Shown here: positions 14,511-24,280 of the stretch, one piece after another
How the letters are laid out: the number at the start of each line of letters is the position of its first letter
How positions within the stretch are numbered: the first letter of the stretch is position 1
NCBI RefSeq assembly: GCF_002754475.1
Contig: NZ_PEFL01000003.1
Coordinates: 620,001 to 684,000 of the forward strand
Origin: Comamonas sp. 26
GTDB taxonomy: Bacteria > Pseudomonadota > Gammaproteobacteria > Burkholderiales > Burkholderiaceae_C
Direction of reading: 5' to 3'
DNA: 64,000 bases
Translations under genes and position numbers: made by a program
The notes under the pieces: model-generated
Databases searched by the model: none
What the model was told of the DNA's origin: nothing
What the model saw: the letters and a program-made list of their open reading frames with translations, nothing else

Positions 14511-17500
14511 GTGGCAGCACAGCAGCAATCAATAGCGCCGCAATCGGCAAGTCACTGGCAGCCGGGCCTGATCGCCCTGCACGGCAATCGAACCGAGACG
14601 CTGGCTGACACGGTCATGGCTTGGCTGGCTGCCCACCCGCTGCAGGCGCTCGAGTCCGAAATCGTGCTGGTGCAGAGCAACGGCATGGCCGAGTGGTTCA
14701 AGATGCGCATGGCCGAAGAGCAGGGCGTGTGCGCAGCTGCGCAGGTGGAGCTTCCCGCGCGTTTTGTGTGGCGCAGCTACCGGCAGATTCTGGGCAAGCA
14801 CGAGGTGCCCCGTGAATCGCCGCTGGACAAGACGCCCATGATCTGGCGGTTGATGCGACTGCTGCCACTGTGTCTGGAAGAGGCTGAATTCACCCCCATC
14901 GCCAATTTTCTGCGCCCTGGTGAGCCGCAGCGCTTGCTGCAGCTGGCCGAAAAGCTGGCCGACTTATTTGACCAGTATCAGATCTACCGCGCTGACTGGT
15001 TGGCCGCCTGGGAGCGAGGGAACAATGTACTGTGCACCCCCGGTCGCCCCGATTTGCCGGTGCCAGAAGGCCAGTTGTGGCAGCCCTCGCTGTGGCGCAA
15101 GGTGCTGGCTGAGCTGAATGACACCGAGCGCGCAGCCACCCGCCCCGCCTTGTTGGCGCGCATTCTGGGCGCGCTGCAAAGCGGCCAGCCGCCGGTGACG
15201 CCGCTGGCGCGCCGCGTGGTGGTGTTTGGCATGAGCCAGATGCCGCTGTCGCTGATGCAATTTTTGAGCGGCATTGCCCAGCACAGTCAGGTGCTGATTG
15301 CTGTGCCCAACCCCTGCCGTTTTCACTGGGCCGATGCCATTGACGGTCGTGAGCTGCTGCGCCAGCAGCGCCGTCGCCATGCCAACAAAGGTGGGCGGGA
15401 CCTGGCGCAGATTTCGCTCGAAGCCATGCACGCCCATGCCCACCCGCTGCTGGCCGCCTGGGGCCGGCAGAGTCGCGATTACGTGCGCCAGCTGGATGCC
15501 TTCGACACCACCAGCGATACCGCCGTGCAATGGAACTGGCCGCGCGTGGATGTGTATGACGAGTCCGATGCCAACGATCTGGCCGACGCGCCGCTGCTGG
15601 TGCAGGTGCAGCAGCGCATTCGCGACCTGGTGCCCATGGCTGAACATCCGCCATGGGAGATTCCGGCGGACGACCAGTCCATCGTCTTCCACCAGACCCA
15701 TGGCTTGGTGCGTGAGCTGGAAGTGCTGCACGACCAGTTACTGCACTGGCTGGCCCAGCCAGTCACGCAGGGCCAGACCGCGCTGGCGCCGCGCGATGTC
15801 GTGGTGATGCTGCCCTCCATTGAAGAGGCCGCACCCGCCATCCGTGCTGTGTTTGGTCAGTACGGCCGTCATGATGCGCGTCATATCCCGTTCGACATTG
15901 CCGACGTGGGGGCGCGCGCCAGTAGCCCGTTGGTGACGGCGCTGCAATGGCTGCTGAAGCTGCCGCAGCAGCGCTGCCGCTTGAGCGAGCTGTGCGACCT
16001 GCTGGATGTGCCCGCCGTGGCGGCGCGTGTAGGGCTCGATGCCCATGATTTGCCCCAGCTCACGCACTGGATGGTGGGTGCGGGCATTCGCTGGGGGCTC
16101 AACCATGGTCAACGTGCGCAGCTGGGTCTGGCCGCTTGTGGCGACCCGAACAGCGCCTGGTTTGGCCTGCGCCGCATGCTGCTGGGTTACGCCAGCGGCC
16201 CGGCGGTGGGTGTCGACGGCGAGGCCGGTGGGCAGACCTTTGCGGGCATGGAGCCGTACGACGAAGTGGGTGGCCTGACGGCTGATTTGGCGGGCTCATT
16301 GGCCAGCCTGCTGGCGCGCATGCTGCAGTGGTGGCAAGCGGCGGGCGTTGCTGCGGTACCGGATGTGTGGGCACAGCGCTTTCGTGCGCTGCTGGACGAT
16401 TTCTTTGTGGCTCAGACCGATGAAGACCAGGCGCTGGTGTCTGCACTGGATGCGGCTTTGGTCAGCTGGCAGACCGCCTGCGAGCAAGCCGGGTTTGATG
16501 CAGCTATTCCGCTGGAAGTGGCGCAAGAAGCCTGGCTGCAAGCGCTGTCCGAGCCAGCGCTCAACCAGCGTTTCCGTGCCGGGGGGGTAACCTTTTGCAC
16601 GCTGATGCCCATGCGCGCCATTCCGTTTGAGGTGGTCTGCTTGCTGGGCATGAACGACGGGGACTACCCGCGCCGTGCCACACGTGTGGACTTTGACCTG
16701 ATGGCGCAACCGGGCCAGCAGCGTCCCGGTGACCGCGCGCGCCGAGACGATGACCGCCAGCTGATGCTGGATGCGCTGCTATCCGCGCGTCGCAGGCTCT
16801 ATATCAGCTGGGCTGGCCGTCATGTGCGCGACAACAGCGTGCAGCCACCTTCGGTGCTGGTCTCGCAGCTGCGTGACTATCTGGCGCAGGGCTGGCAGGG
16901 GGAGGGTGGTGGCAGCTTGCTTGACCAGCGCACGCAGCAGCACCCGCTTCAGCCTTTCAGCCGCCGTTATTTCGAACAGGCCTCGGGCCTTTCGACCTTC
17001 GCCCGTGAATGGTATGGGGCCTACGCGCAGAGCGAAGCGCAGGCCGTGCCCGTCGTGCCCGCGTTCGAGCCCGACCCCGACGTCCCGCTGACACTGGCGC
17101 GCCTGACCGACTTTTTGCGCAACCCCGCCCGCAGCTTTTTGCGCAATCGCCTGCTGGTGCGTTTTGAGCAAGAGGACGAGGTAGTGGAAGACGACGAGTT
17201 GTTCAGCGTCGATGGACTGACGGCATACGCCTTGATTCAGCAACTGCAGCAAGGCGTGCGCACGCAGCTGGCCCAAAGCATGCAGGTCGATGTGAGCGCG
17301 CAAGTGCACAGCCAGGTGCAGCGCCTGGCCCGCGCTGGCGCGCTGCCGTTGGCGGGGCTGGGTGTGCGTGAGGCCGAGGCCTTGCAGGCGCAGACCACGC
17401 CATCGCTGCTGGGTTGGCAGCAACAGATGCAACGGTGGCCACAGGCTGCGCCGCGCCAGCGTTTGCGGATGGAGCAAGGCGGGCTTTTGCTGGATGACTG

Positions 17501-18074
17501 GATTGATGGCCTGCAAGAGCGCGGCGAGTCTGCGGCAGACGACCAGTGCGACAGCTTTGCCCGCTGCTGGCTGGCGCTGGAGCCACGCACTTTGCTCAAC
17601 CGCAAGGGGGAGTTGCAGGCCGCCAAGCTGCTGCCCGTGTATGTGCGCAGTCTGGCTCTGTCCGCTACCGGCCAAGACACGCTGATGGGGGTGGTGGCAC
17701 GCGACACCATTGTCTGGGTGCAGCCGCTGGAGGCCGAAGAGGCCCGCACCCGCTTGCTGGCGCTGATGGCCTTGTGGCTGGAAGGACAGAGCGCCCCGCT
17801 GCCACTGCCGTTGAAAAGCGCGATGGCAGCAGGCAAGGATGACTTGCTGGCTGCCATGCAAGCCTATGAAGGCGGCTATATGGTGGCGGGTGAACGCGAA
17901 GACCCCAGCTGGGCGCGCTGCTACCCGGGCTGGGAAGCGCTGACGGCAGATTTGCGCTTTCATGGGCTGGCCAAGGCGGTCTATGGCCCGCTGCATGACT
18001 GGCTGGCCAGCCAGGTGCACACCGAGACCTTGCCTGCCTTCACCACGAACGAAAACGCAGGAGAGCAGGCATGA
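14511..18074 (+). CDS. recC: Exodeoxyribonuclease V gamma chain RecC
   Basis: This RecBCD subunit recognises Chi and splits the DNA duplex during double-strand break repair. The 1187-residue length matches RecC (about 1120 in E. coli). The N-terminus LIALHGNRTETLADTV with ESEIVLVQSNGMAEWFKMRM is diagnostic of RecC. Start is GTG 14511 with AGGAG five bases upstream. The protein shows a helicase-like fold without a Walker A lysine motif, as expected for RecC, and a C-terminal inactivated nuclease-like region. It overlaps recB by four bases (ATGA), giving the order recC-recB-recD. Confidence 0.95.
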   Translation: MAAQQQSIAPQSASHWQPGLIALHGNRTETLADTVMAWLAAHPLQALESEIVLVQSNGMAEWFKMRMAEEQGVCAAAQVELPARFVWRSYRQILGKHEVPRESPLDKTPMIWRLMRLLPLCLEEAEFTPIANFLRPGEPQRLLQLAEKLADLFDQYQIYRADWLAAWERGNNVLCTPGRPDLPVPEGQLWQPSLWRKVLAELNDTERAATRPALLARILGALQSGQPPVTPLARRVVVFGMSQMPLSLMQFLSGIAQHSQVLIAVPNPCRFHWADAIDGRELLRQQRRRHANKGGRDLAQISLEAMHAHAHPLLAAWGRQSRDYVRQLDAFDTTSDTAVQWNWPRVDVYDESDANDLADAPLLVQVQQRIRDLVPMAEHPPWEIPADDQSIVFHQTHGLVRELEVLHDQLLHWLAQPVTQGQTALAPRDVVVMLPSIEEAAPAIRAVFGQYGRHDARHIPFDIADVGARASSPLVTALQWLLKLPQQRCRLSELCDLLDVPAVAARVGLDAHDLPQLTHWMVGAGIRWGLNHGQRAQLGLAACGDPNSAWFGLRRMLLGYASGPAVGVDGEAGGQTFAGMEPYDEVGGLTADLAGSLASLLARMLQWWQAAGVAAVPDVWAQRFRALLDDFFVAQTDEDQALVSALDAALVSWQTACEQAGFDAAIPLEVAQEAWLQALSEPALNQRFRAGGVTFCTLMPMRAIPFEVVCLLGMNDGDYPRRATRVDFDLMAQPGQQRPGDRARRDDDRQLMLDALLSARRRLYISWAGRHVRDNSVQPPSVLVSQLRDYLAQGWQGEGGGSLLDQRTQQHPLQPFSRRYFEQASGLSTFAREWYGAYAQSEAQAVPVVPAFEPDPDVPLTLARLTDFLRNPARSFLRNRLLVRFEQEDEVVEDDELFSVDGLTAYALIQQLQQGVRTQLAQSMQVDVSAQVHSQVQRLARAGALPLAGLGVREAEALQAQTTPSLLGWQQQMQRWPQAAPRQRLRMEQGGLLLDDWIDGLQERGESAADDQCDSFARCWLALEPRTLLNRKGELQAAKLLPVYVRSLALSATGQDTLMGVVARDTIVWVQPLEAEEARTRLLALMALWLEGQSAPLPLPLKSAMAAGKDDLLAAMQAYEGGYMVAGEREDPSWARCYPGWEALTADLRFHGLAKAVYGPLHDWLASQVHTETLPAFTTNENAGEQA

Positions 18075-21000
18075 GCGCCCATCCATCGAGCGGCCATGTG
18101 CTGCAGCCGTTGCATTTCCCGCTCTGGGGATCGCGCCTGATCGAGGCGAGTGCGGGCACGGGCAAGACCTGGACCATTGCCGCGCTCTACCTGAGGCTGG
18201 TGTTGGGCCACGGCGATGCAGAAGGCTTTACCCGACCGCTGATGCCACCCGATATTCTGGTCATGACCTTCACCCGTGCGGCTACGCGTGAGCTTTCAGA
18301 CCGTATTCGCGCCCGTTTGATTGAGGCCGTGCTGTGTTTTCGTGGCGAGGCTGAACCGGCTGTGCACGATACCTTTTTGCGTGACCTGCGCGATGCTTAC
18401 CCCGAAGGCAATGCGCGCAACACTGCCGCATGGCGGCTCGATATGGCTGCGCAGTGCATGGATGATGCCTCCATCCACACCATTGATGCCTGGTGCCAGC
18501 GCATGCTGCGCGAACACGCTTTTGACAGCGGCAACCTGTTCGATGAAGCGCTGGAGGCCGATGAAAGCCAGCGCCAGACCGAGGCCGCACAGGACTACTG
18601 GCGCCAGCAGTGCTACCCACTGTCTGGCGAAGTGCTGGAAGCTGCGCTGAACGTATGGCCCGACGTGCATGCGCTGGTCAAAGACATGCAGGCGCTGCTG
18701 CGCGAAACCGTACCGGCTGCGGCAGGTGCCGGATCGCTGGCCGATTGCATTGCGCAGGCGCAAGCAGTGCGGATCCAGACGTTGCAAGGCTTAGCCGATG
18801 GCTGGGTGGGCAAGGCCGAGCGACTGCTGCACTGGGTGGAAGGCGAGCTGGATGGCCGCGGCGCGCTATGGGACAAGCGCAAGCTGCAGGCGCGCTACTA
18901 CACAGACTGGTTCGCCCGCATTACTGCGTGGGCACAAGACCCGCTGAACCAGCCGCTGGAGCTGAGCGATTCCGCCCGCAAGCGCCTGTGCCCCGAAGGC
19001 ATGGCCGAGGCCTTCAAGGGCTCGACCATGGACTTGCTGCTGCCCACCGAATTTGCGGAGCTGGCGCAGTTGCTGCAAGCACTGGATGCCTTGCCTGCCC
19101 CTGGCGTGGCGCTGCGCCTGCATGCCGCTGTCCATGTGCAGCAGCGCCTGCTGTGGCTCAAGCGCCAGGCCGGTACCTTTGGCTTTGCCGACATGCTGCA
19201 GCGGCTGGACGCCGCGCTGGCAGGCGACAACGGCCCCGCCCTGCGCGCCAGCATCCTGGCCCAGTATCCGGTGGCATTGATTGACGAGTTTCAAGATACC
19301 TCGCCGCTGCAATACCGCTTGTTTGACCAGATTTATCAAACGGCATACAACAGCCCGGAAAGTGCCTTGCTGTTGATTGGCGACCCCAAGCAATCCATCT
19401 ACGGCTTTCGCGGTGCGGACATTTATAGCTACCTGCAGGCCCGCACGGCGACCGAGGGCCGCCACTATGTGCTGGACACCAACTTCCGCTCGACACAGGC
19501 GCTGGTCGATGCCGTCAACCAGTGGTTTGTGCAGGCCGAAACGCGGGATGGAGAAGGCGCCTTCATGTTCCGCGCAGGAGCATCGAGTCCGCTGCCGTTT
19601 GACCCAGTCAAAGCCAATGGTCGCCGTGAAATACTGGTGCAAGGCAGCCAGCCCATGGCCGCGCTGACGGTGGCGTGGGACGAAGGCGCCGATGAACCCA
19701 GAGCACCACTCAGCAACGACGACATCCGCCGCCGTGGGGCGGAGTTTTGCGCCAGCCAGATCGTGCAGTGGCTGATGGACGAAGGCACAGGCTTTGCAGA
19801 AGACGGTAAGCCGCTGCAGCCCATGCGCCCGGCCGATATCGCCGTGCTGGTGCGCACCGGCAAAGAAGCTGCCGCCGTGCGCCGCGCACTGGCCAGACGC
19901 AATGTGGCATCGGTCTATCTGTCCGACCAGGACTCGGTGTTTGCCAGCGACGAAGCGCAAGACTTGCTGCTGTGGTTGCGCGCCGTGGCCACGCCGCTGG
20001 ATGGGCTGGCCGCACGCGCTGGTTTGGCGACACAGATGATGGGCTTGTCGTTTGACGAACTGGCTTGGCTGGCCAGCGACGATGAGGCCTTTGATGCGCG
20101 CAGCGAGCAGTTGAAAGAGCTGCACAGCCTCTGGTTGCGGCTGGGCGTGCTGGCTATGTTGCGCCAGACGCTGTACCGCTTTGAATTGCCCGCGCGCTGG
20201 CTGGTTGACATGGGGGGCGAGCGTCGCCTGACCAACTACCTGCACCTGGCCGAACTGCTGCAAAGCGCCAGCGCCCAGCTGGAGGGCGAGCAGGCGCTGA
20301 TCCGCTGGCTGGCCACGCAGATCGAAACGCCGGGGGCGACGGGCGATGCGCAAATTGTGCGGCTCGAATCGGACGCCGATCTGGTCAAGGTCGTCACCGT
20401 GCACAAGAGCAAGGGGCTGGAATATCCGGTGGTTTGCCTGCCGTTCGGGGGCAGCTTTCGACCGGTGGACGGCAAGGCGGCTTACCTGTCGCTGCCCGTG
20501 CTGGTGGACGGCGCGCCGGCGCGTGAGCTGGTGCTGGATTACAGCGATGCGCAGCTGGAGCAGGCCGACAAGGAGCGTCTGCGCGAAGACCTGCGCCTGC
20601 TGTACGTGGCATTGACCCGCCCGCGCCATGCGTTGTGGATGGGGCTGGCTCCGATGAAGCGCGGTAGCAGCAAGAGTTGTGTGAACCAACAGGGTGCAGC
20701 GGGCTACCTGCTTGCGGGTGGTGCTTCACAATCCGTAGCAGGCTGGCGGACCAGCGTGCAGCAGTTGAGCGACAGCTGCCCGCACATTACGGTGATTGAT
20801 CTGCCGGCCGATTTGCCCGTTCCCAGCCGCTATGTGCCAGCGCGCGCATTGCCTGCATTAATCGATGCCCCCTTGTACAACGCCCAGTTTGACCGCCGCT
20901 GGGGCATCGGCAGTTTCTCGTCGCTGACCCGCGCCATGGCCGCGCCCAGCTTGCCGGTGCTGCCTGTGGCCGCACAAAACCCGGCCGAAGATGAGCGCGC

Positions 21001-21856
21001 CTTGCAGGCCGACAGCGCAGGCGACGGCGTGCTGGATTTGAGCGCCATCACCGCCATGCCCTTGGCTGGGGGTGCCCGCAGCGATGCAGCCGTGTGGCAC
21101 CGTTTTATGCGTGGCCCCGTGGTGGGAAATTTTCTGCATGACCAGATGGAATGGCTGGCGGGCGAAGACTTTGCACTGCAAGCCGAGGGGGACCCCGAGG
21201 CCAGCGAACCCTTGGCCGCGCGCCTGCTGCGCCGCTGTGAACGCGCAGGTCGCAAAGAGCAGGCGGCAGACACCTTGCAGTGGCTGCGCGCTGCGGTGCA
21301 CCAGCGGTTGGCACCGATTGACGTATCGCTGGCTCAGCTGGGGCAGGGCGACGCCTTGCTGCCCGAGATGGAGTTCTGGCTGCCTGCGCAGCGCCTGTCG
21401 GCCCAGCGCATCGATGCTCTGTGTCGCCAGCACATCTTGCCGGGCCAGCCTCGCCCTTCTCTGCCCGAGCGTGAGCTGCACGGCATGCTGATGGGCTTTG
21501 CCGACCTGGTCTTCAGCCACGGTGGGCGCTACTGGGTGCTGGATTACAAAACCAACCATCTGGGCACAGAAGCGGCGGCCTATACGCCCGATGCACTGGC
21601 CCACGCCATGCTGGAGCATCGTTACGACGTGCAGGCCGCACTCTACCTGCTGGCGCTGCACCGCCTGCTGCAAAGCCGTTTGGGTGATGGCTACGACCCC
21701 ACCCAGCAGTTGGGCGGCGCGCTCTACTATTTCATGCGTGGGCTGGACGGCGACGCCGCCGGCATGCATGTGCTGGCACCGCCGCTGGCGCTGCTCGATG
21801 GCTTGAACGCGTTGCTCAGTGACGAGACCCTACACCCCGAGGAGGTGCAGCCATGA
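18071..21856 (+). CDS. recB: Exodeoxyribonuclease V beta chain RecB
   Basis: RecB is the 3'-5' helicase and the only nuclease of RecBCD. The 1261-residue protein has Walker A EASAGTGKT (25-33), Walker B-type LIDEFQDTSPLQY (near 403), a GDPKQSIYGFRGAD motif, VTVHKSKGLEYPV and LLYVALTRPRHAL of UvrD-type helicases. The C-terminal RecB nuclease has the catalytic motif in WVLDYKTNHLG (near 1160), after FADLVF. All core residues appear present. Start and stop overlap recC and recD by four bases each. Confidence 0.96.
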   Translation: MSAHPSSGHVLQPLHFPLWGSRLIEASAGTGKTWTIAALYLRLVLGHGDAEGFTRPLMPPDILVMTFTRAATRELSDRIRARLIEAVLCFRGEAEPAVHDTFLRDLRDAYPEGNARNTAAWRLDMAAQCMDDASIHTIDAWCQRMLREHAFDSGNLFDEALEADESQRQTEAAQDYWRQQCYPLSGEVLEAALNVWPDVHALVKDMQALLRETVPAAAGAGSLADCIAQAQAVRIQTLQGLADGWVGKAERLLHWVEGELDGRGALWDKRKLQARYYTDWFARITAWAQDPLNQPLELSDSARKRLCPEGMAEAFKGSTMDLLLPTEFAELAQLLQALDALPAPGVALRLHAAVHVQQRLLWLKRQAGTFGFADMLQRLDAALAGDNGPALRASILAQYPVALIDEFQDTSPLQYRLFDQIYQTAYNSPESALLLIGDPKQSIYGFRGADIYSYLQARTATEGRHYVLDTNFRSTQALVDAVNQWFVQAETRDGEGAFMFRAGASSPLPFDPVKANGRREILVQGSQPMAALTVAWDEGADEPRAPLSNDDIRRRGAEFCASQIVQWLMDEGTGFAEDGKPLQPMRPADIAVLVRTGKEAAAVRRALARRNVASVYLSDQDSVFASDEAQDLLLWLRAVATPLDGLAARAGLATQMMGLSFDELAWLASDDEAFDARSEQLKELHSLWLRLGVLAMLRQTLYRFELPARWLVDMGGERRLTNYLHLAELLQSASAQLEGEQALIRWLATQIETPGATGDAQIVRLESDADLVKVVTVHKSKGLEYPVVCLPFGGSFRPVDGKAAYLSLPVLVDGAPARELVLDYSDAQLEQADKERLREDLRLLYVALTRPRHALWMGLAPMKRGSSKSCVNQQGAAGYLLAGGASQSVAGWRTSVQQLSDSCPHITVIDLPADLPVPSRYVPARALPALIDAPLYNAQFDRRWGIGSFSSLTRAMAAPSLPVLPVAAQNPAEDERALQADSAGDGVLDLSAITAMPLAGGARSDAAVWHRFMRGPVVGNFLHDQMEWLAGEDFALQAEGDPEASEPLAARLLRRCERAGRKEQAADTLQWLRAAVHQRLAPIDVSLAQLGQGDALLPEMEFWLPAQRLSAQRIDALCRQHILPGQPRPSLPERELHGMLMGFADLVFSHGGRYWVLDYKTNHLGTEAAAYTPDALAHAMLEHRYDVQAALYLLALHRLLQSRLGDGYDPTQQLGGALYYFMRGLDGDAAGMHVLAPPLALLDGLNALLSDETLHPEEVQP

Positions 21857-23949
21857 AGGGCCGCCGCAAAGCCGATCTGCAAACGCTGGACCTGTTTGCC
21901 ACCGCCGCATCAACGGCCGCCACCGAAGACGGCGACACGATCACCCTGACGACCGCTGACCTGCTGGCAGTGCTGGAGCGCCTGGCCGATGCCGGCTTGC
22001 TGCGCCGGCTGGACAGCGCCCTGGCCGCCTTTGTGGCCGAGCAAGATGCAGACGCCGAACCTGCGCTGCTGATCGCCACTGCCGTGCTGGCGCAGATGGA
22101 AGGGCGGGGCCACAGCTGCCTGCCGCTGCAGGCGCTGGCGCACAATCCCAATGAAATCCTGGGCTGGCCCAAAGAAGCTATGCCTGTGCAGCTATCACTG
22201 TGGGAGCAGTTGCCTTCCAGGCTGGGGAATTGGTTGCAGGCCCTGCGTCGCAGCCCGGTGGTGCGGGTGGTGACGCCGGGCGAATCGTCCGAGGGTCAAG
22301 GCCAGCCGCTGGTGCTGCTCGATGGTGCTGCGCCGCTGCTCTATTTGCGCCGCTACTGGGACTACGAGCGCCATGTGGCAGCGCACATCGCCCAGCGCAC
22401 GGCAATGGCTGGCTCCGACGTGAACGAGCCACTGGTGCGCAACTGGTTGAACCGTCTTTTTCACGCTTCTGCTGACGGGGTGGACTGGCAAAAACTGGCC
22501 TGCGCGCTGGCGCTGCGCGGGCGGCTGTCCGTCATCACCGGCGGGCCGGGCACGGGAAAAACTTATACCGCCGCCCGCTTGCTGGCGCTGCTGTTTGCTA
22601 CCGCGCCGGATGCGGGTCAGCTGCGCGTGGCGCTGGCCGCGCCCACGGGCAAGGCGGCGGCGCGGCTCAAGCAATCCATCGACAGCTCGCTGCTGGAGCT
22701 GAAGGGCGCGGTGGGCCAAGACCTGGATCTGGAAGCACTGGTCAAACGCATGGGCGCGGCACGCACGCTGCACTCTTTGCTGGGGGCGCGGCCCGATACG
22801 CGGCGCTTTGCCCACCATGCGGGCAACCCGCTGGATGTGGACGTGCTCATCGTCGATGAGGCATCCATGATCCATCTCGAAATGATGGCCGCGCTGCTGC
22901 AAGCCCTGCCGTCCACGGCGCGGTTGATTCTGCTGGGAGACAAAGACCAGCTCGCCTCGGTCGAGGCCGGTGCCGTGCTGGGTGACCTGTGCCGCGATGC
23001 GCAGCAAGGCCACTACACCGCCGACACGCTGGCTTATGCCGAACGCGTAGCGGGCCAAGTCCTGCCCGATTCATTCAAGGCGCGTGCAGCGGCGCTGCCG
23101 CTGGCCCAGCACACCGTCATGCTGCGTGAAAGCCGGCGCTTTGGCGGCCCCATCGGCCAGTTGGCACTGGCTGTGAATGCGGGCGATGCCCCCGGTGCGT
23201 CGGCGTTGCTGAATGCGCAAACCCAATCGGGTCTGAACGCCGAGCTATGGGCGCGCGAAGGCGGCGCGGTGGATGCGGTGGTGCGCAGCGCCGTGCAAGG
23301 CCGTGGCAACACTGCCAGCTATGCGCTGTATACCGAAGTGCTGGCACAGGGCCGGGGCCAGCGCTTTGCTGCGGAAGCGGAACACCAGAATTGGGTAAAG
23401 GCGGTGCTGACCGCCTTTGACCGCTATCGCCTGTTGTGCGCCGTGCGCGAGGGTGACTGGGGCGTGGCCGGCCTGAACCGCGCCATAGAGGCGCAATTGC
23501 ATCAACGCGGCGCCATTCGTAAAGAAGGCGAGTGGTACATGGGACGGCCGGTGATGGTGACGCGCAACGATGCCCAACTGGGCGTGTTCAACGGCGATAT
23601 CGGCATGGCCCTGCCCAGCTTTGCTGACCCGGCGCGGTTGCGCGTGTACTTTTTGCAGGGCGAGCAGCTGCACCACGTCAGCACCGCACGCCTGGCGCAT
23701 GTGGAAACCGCGTTTGCGCTGACGGTGCATAAAAGCCAGGGTTCGGAGTTTGAACACACGGCGCTGGTGCTGTCCAAGCAAGGCGGCAGCGTGCTCAGCC
23801 GCGAGCTGGTCTACACCGGCATCACACGGGCGCGCAAGGCGTTTTCGCTATGGTCCGAAGTGCCGGGCTTGCTGGGCTCGGCCATGGGCAGCCCTACGCA
23901 GCGCAGCAGCGGTTTGCTGGGGTTTTTGGAGGGCACTGCGTCTCATTGA
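21853..23949 (+). CDS. recD: Exodeoxyribonuclease V alpha chain RecD
   Basis: RecD is the 5'-3' SF1B helicase of RecBCD. The 698-residue protein has an N-terminal interaction region, Walker [16 protein letters not shown] (near 225-240), Walker B VLIVDEASMIHLEMM, LLGDKDQLASVEAGAVLGD, and the C-terminal VHKSQGSEFEH motif (near 625) with LVYTGITRARK. It starts at an ATGA overlap with recB. The length is slightly above the E. coli protein (608). No separate promoter is seen. Confidence 0.95.
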   Translation: MKGRRKADLQTLDLFATAASTAATEDGDTITLTTADLLAVLERLADAGLLRRLDSALAAFVAEQDADAEPALLIATAVLAQMEGRGHSCLPLQALAHNPNEILGWPKEAMPVQLSLWEQLPSRLGNWLQALRRSPVVRVVTPGESSEGQGQPLVLLDGAAPLLYLRRYWDYERHVAAHIAQRTAMAGSDVNEPLVRNWLNRLFHASADGVDWQKLACALALRGRLSVITGGPGTGKTYTAARLLALLFATAPDAGQLRVALAAPTGKAAARLKQSIDSSLLELKGAVGQDLDLEALVKRMGAARTLHSLLGARPDTRRFAHHAGNPLDVDVLIVDEASMIHLEMMAALLQALPSTARLILLGDKDQLASVEAGAVLGDLCRDAQQGHYTADTLAYAERVAGQVLPDSFKARAAALPLAQHTVMLRESRRFGGPIGQLALAVNAGDAPGASALLNAQTQSGLNAELWAREGGAVDAVVRSAVQGRGNTASYALYTEVLAQGRGQRFAAEAEHQNWVKAVLTAFDRYRLLCAVREGDWGVAGLNRAIEAQLHQRGAIRKEGEWYMGRPVMVTRNDAQLGVFNGDIGMALPSFADPARLRVYFLQGEQLHHVSTARLAHVETAFALTVHKSQGSEFEHTALVLSKQGGSVLSRELVYTGITRARKAFSLWSEVPGLLGSAMGSPTQRSSGLLGFLEGTASH

Positions 23950-23989
23950 TGCGAGGACAGAATCAGCTTCCGTTCGCATTTTCTGCCCG

Positions 23990-24274
23990 CTACAGCTTGA
24001 TGATTTTCACCATCTGAATGGCATCAAACGGGCAGCGTACGGCACGCAGCGCGCAACCTGTGCAGCCTGGTTCATCGTGCAGGGTGGACCGCTTGGGGCC
24101 GAAGCCGGTAGGCGTTTGAGTCTGCAGCGACAGCACATGCGGCGGGCATACGCCTATGCACCAGCCGCAACCCGTGCAGCGCTGCGGATCAATGTCTGGA
24201 AGTGCCTTGCGGGGAGCGGCCATGGGTTTCAGCGCTTGCGTGAGGGTTTGTTCCTGCGCATGTGCTTGCTGCAA
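23990..24274 (-). CDS. Small two-cluster ferredoxin-like protein with one cluster Cys replaced
   Basis: The protein has up to 94 residues. The first [4Fe-4S] motif is complete (CTGCGWCIGVCPP). The second reads CTGCALRAVRCPF: its third cysteine is Arg, encoded CGT where a single base change from TGT would account for it. The second cluster may therefore be a 3Fe form or absent. The start is uncertain: TTG at 24274, or ATG at 24223 (MAAPRKALPD). No redox partner gene is adjacent. It is a soluble electron carrier by family; the partner is unknown. Confidence 0.75.
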   Translation of the reverse strand: MQQAHAQEQTLTQALKPMAAPRKALPDIDPQRCTGCGWCIGVCPPHVLSLQTQTPTGFGPKRSTLHDEPGCTGCALRAVRCPFDAIQMVKIIKL

Positions 24275-24280
24275 GCTTTG

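Noticed and set aside
16779..20689. Long minus-strand frames opposite recC and recB (for example 16779-18086 and 18866-20689)
   Set aside because: They mirror the codon structure of high-GC genes on the plus strand; composition is unnatural (Gln/His/Ala-rich) and recBC signatures are clear on the plus strand.
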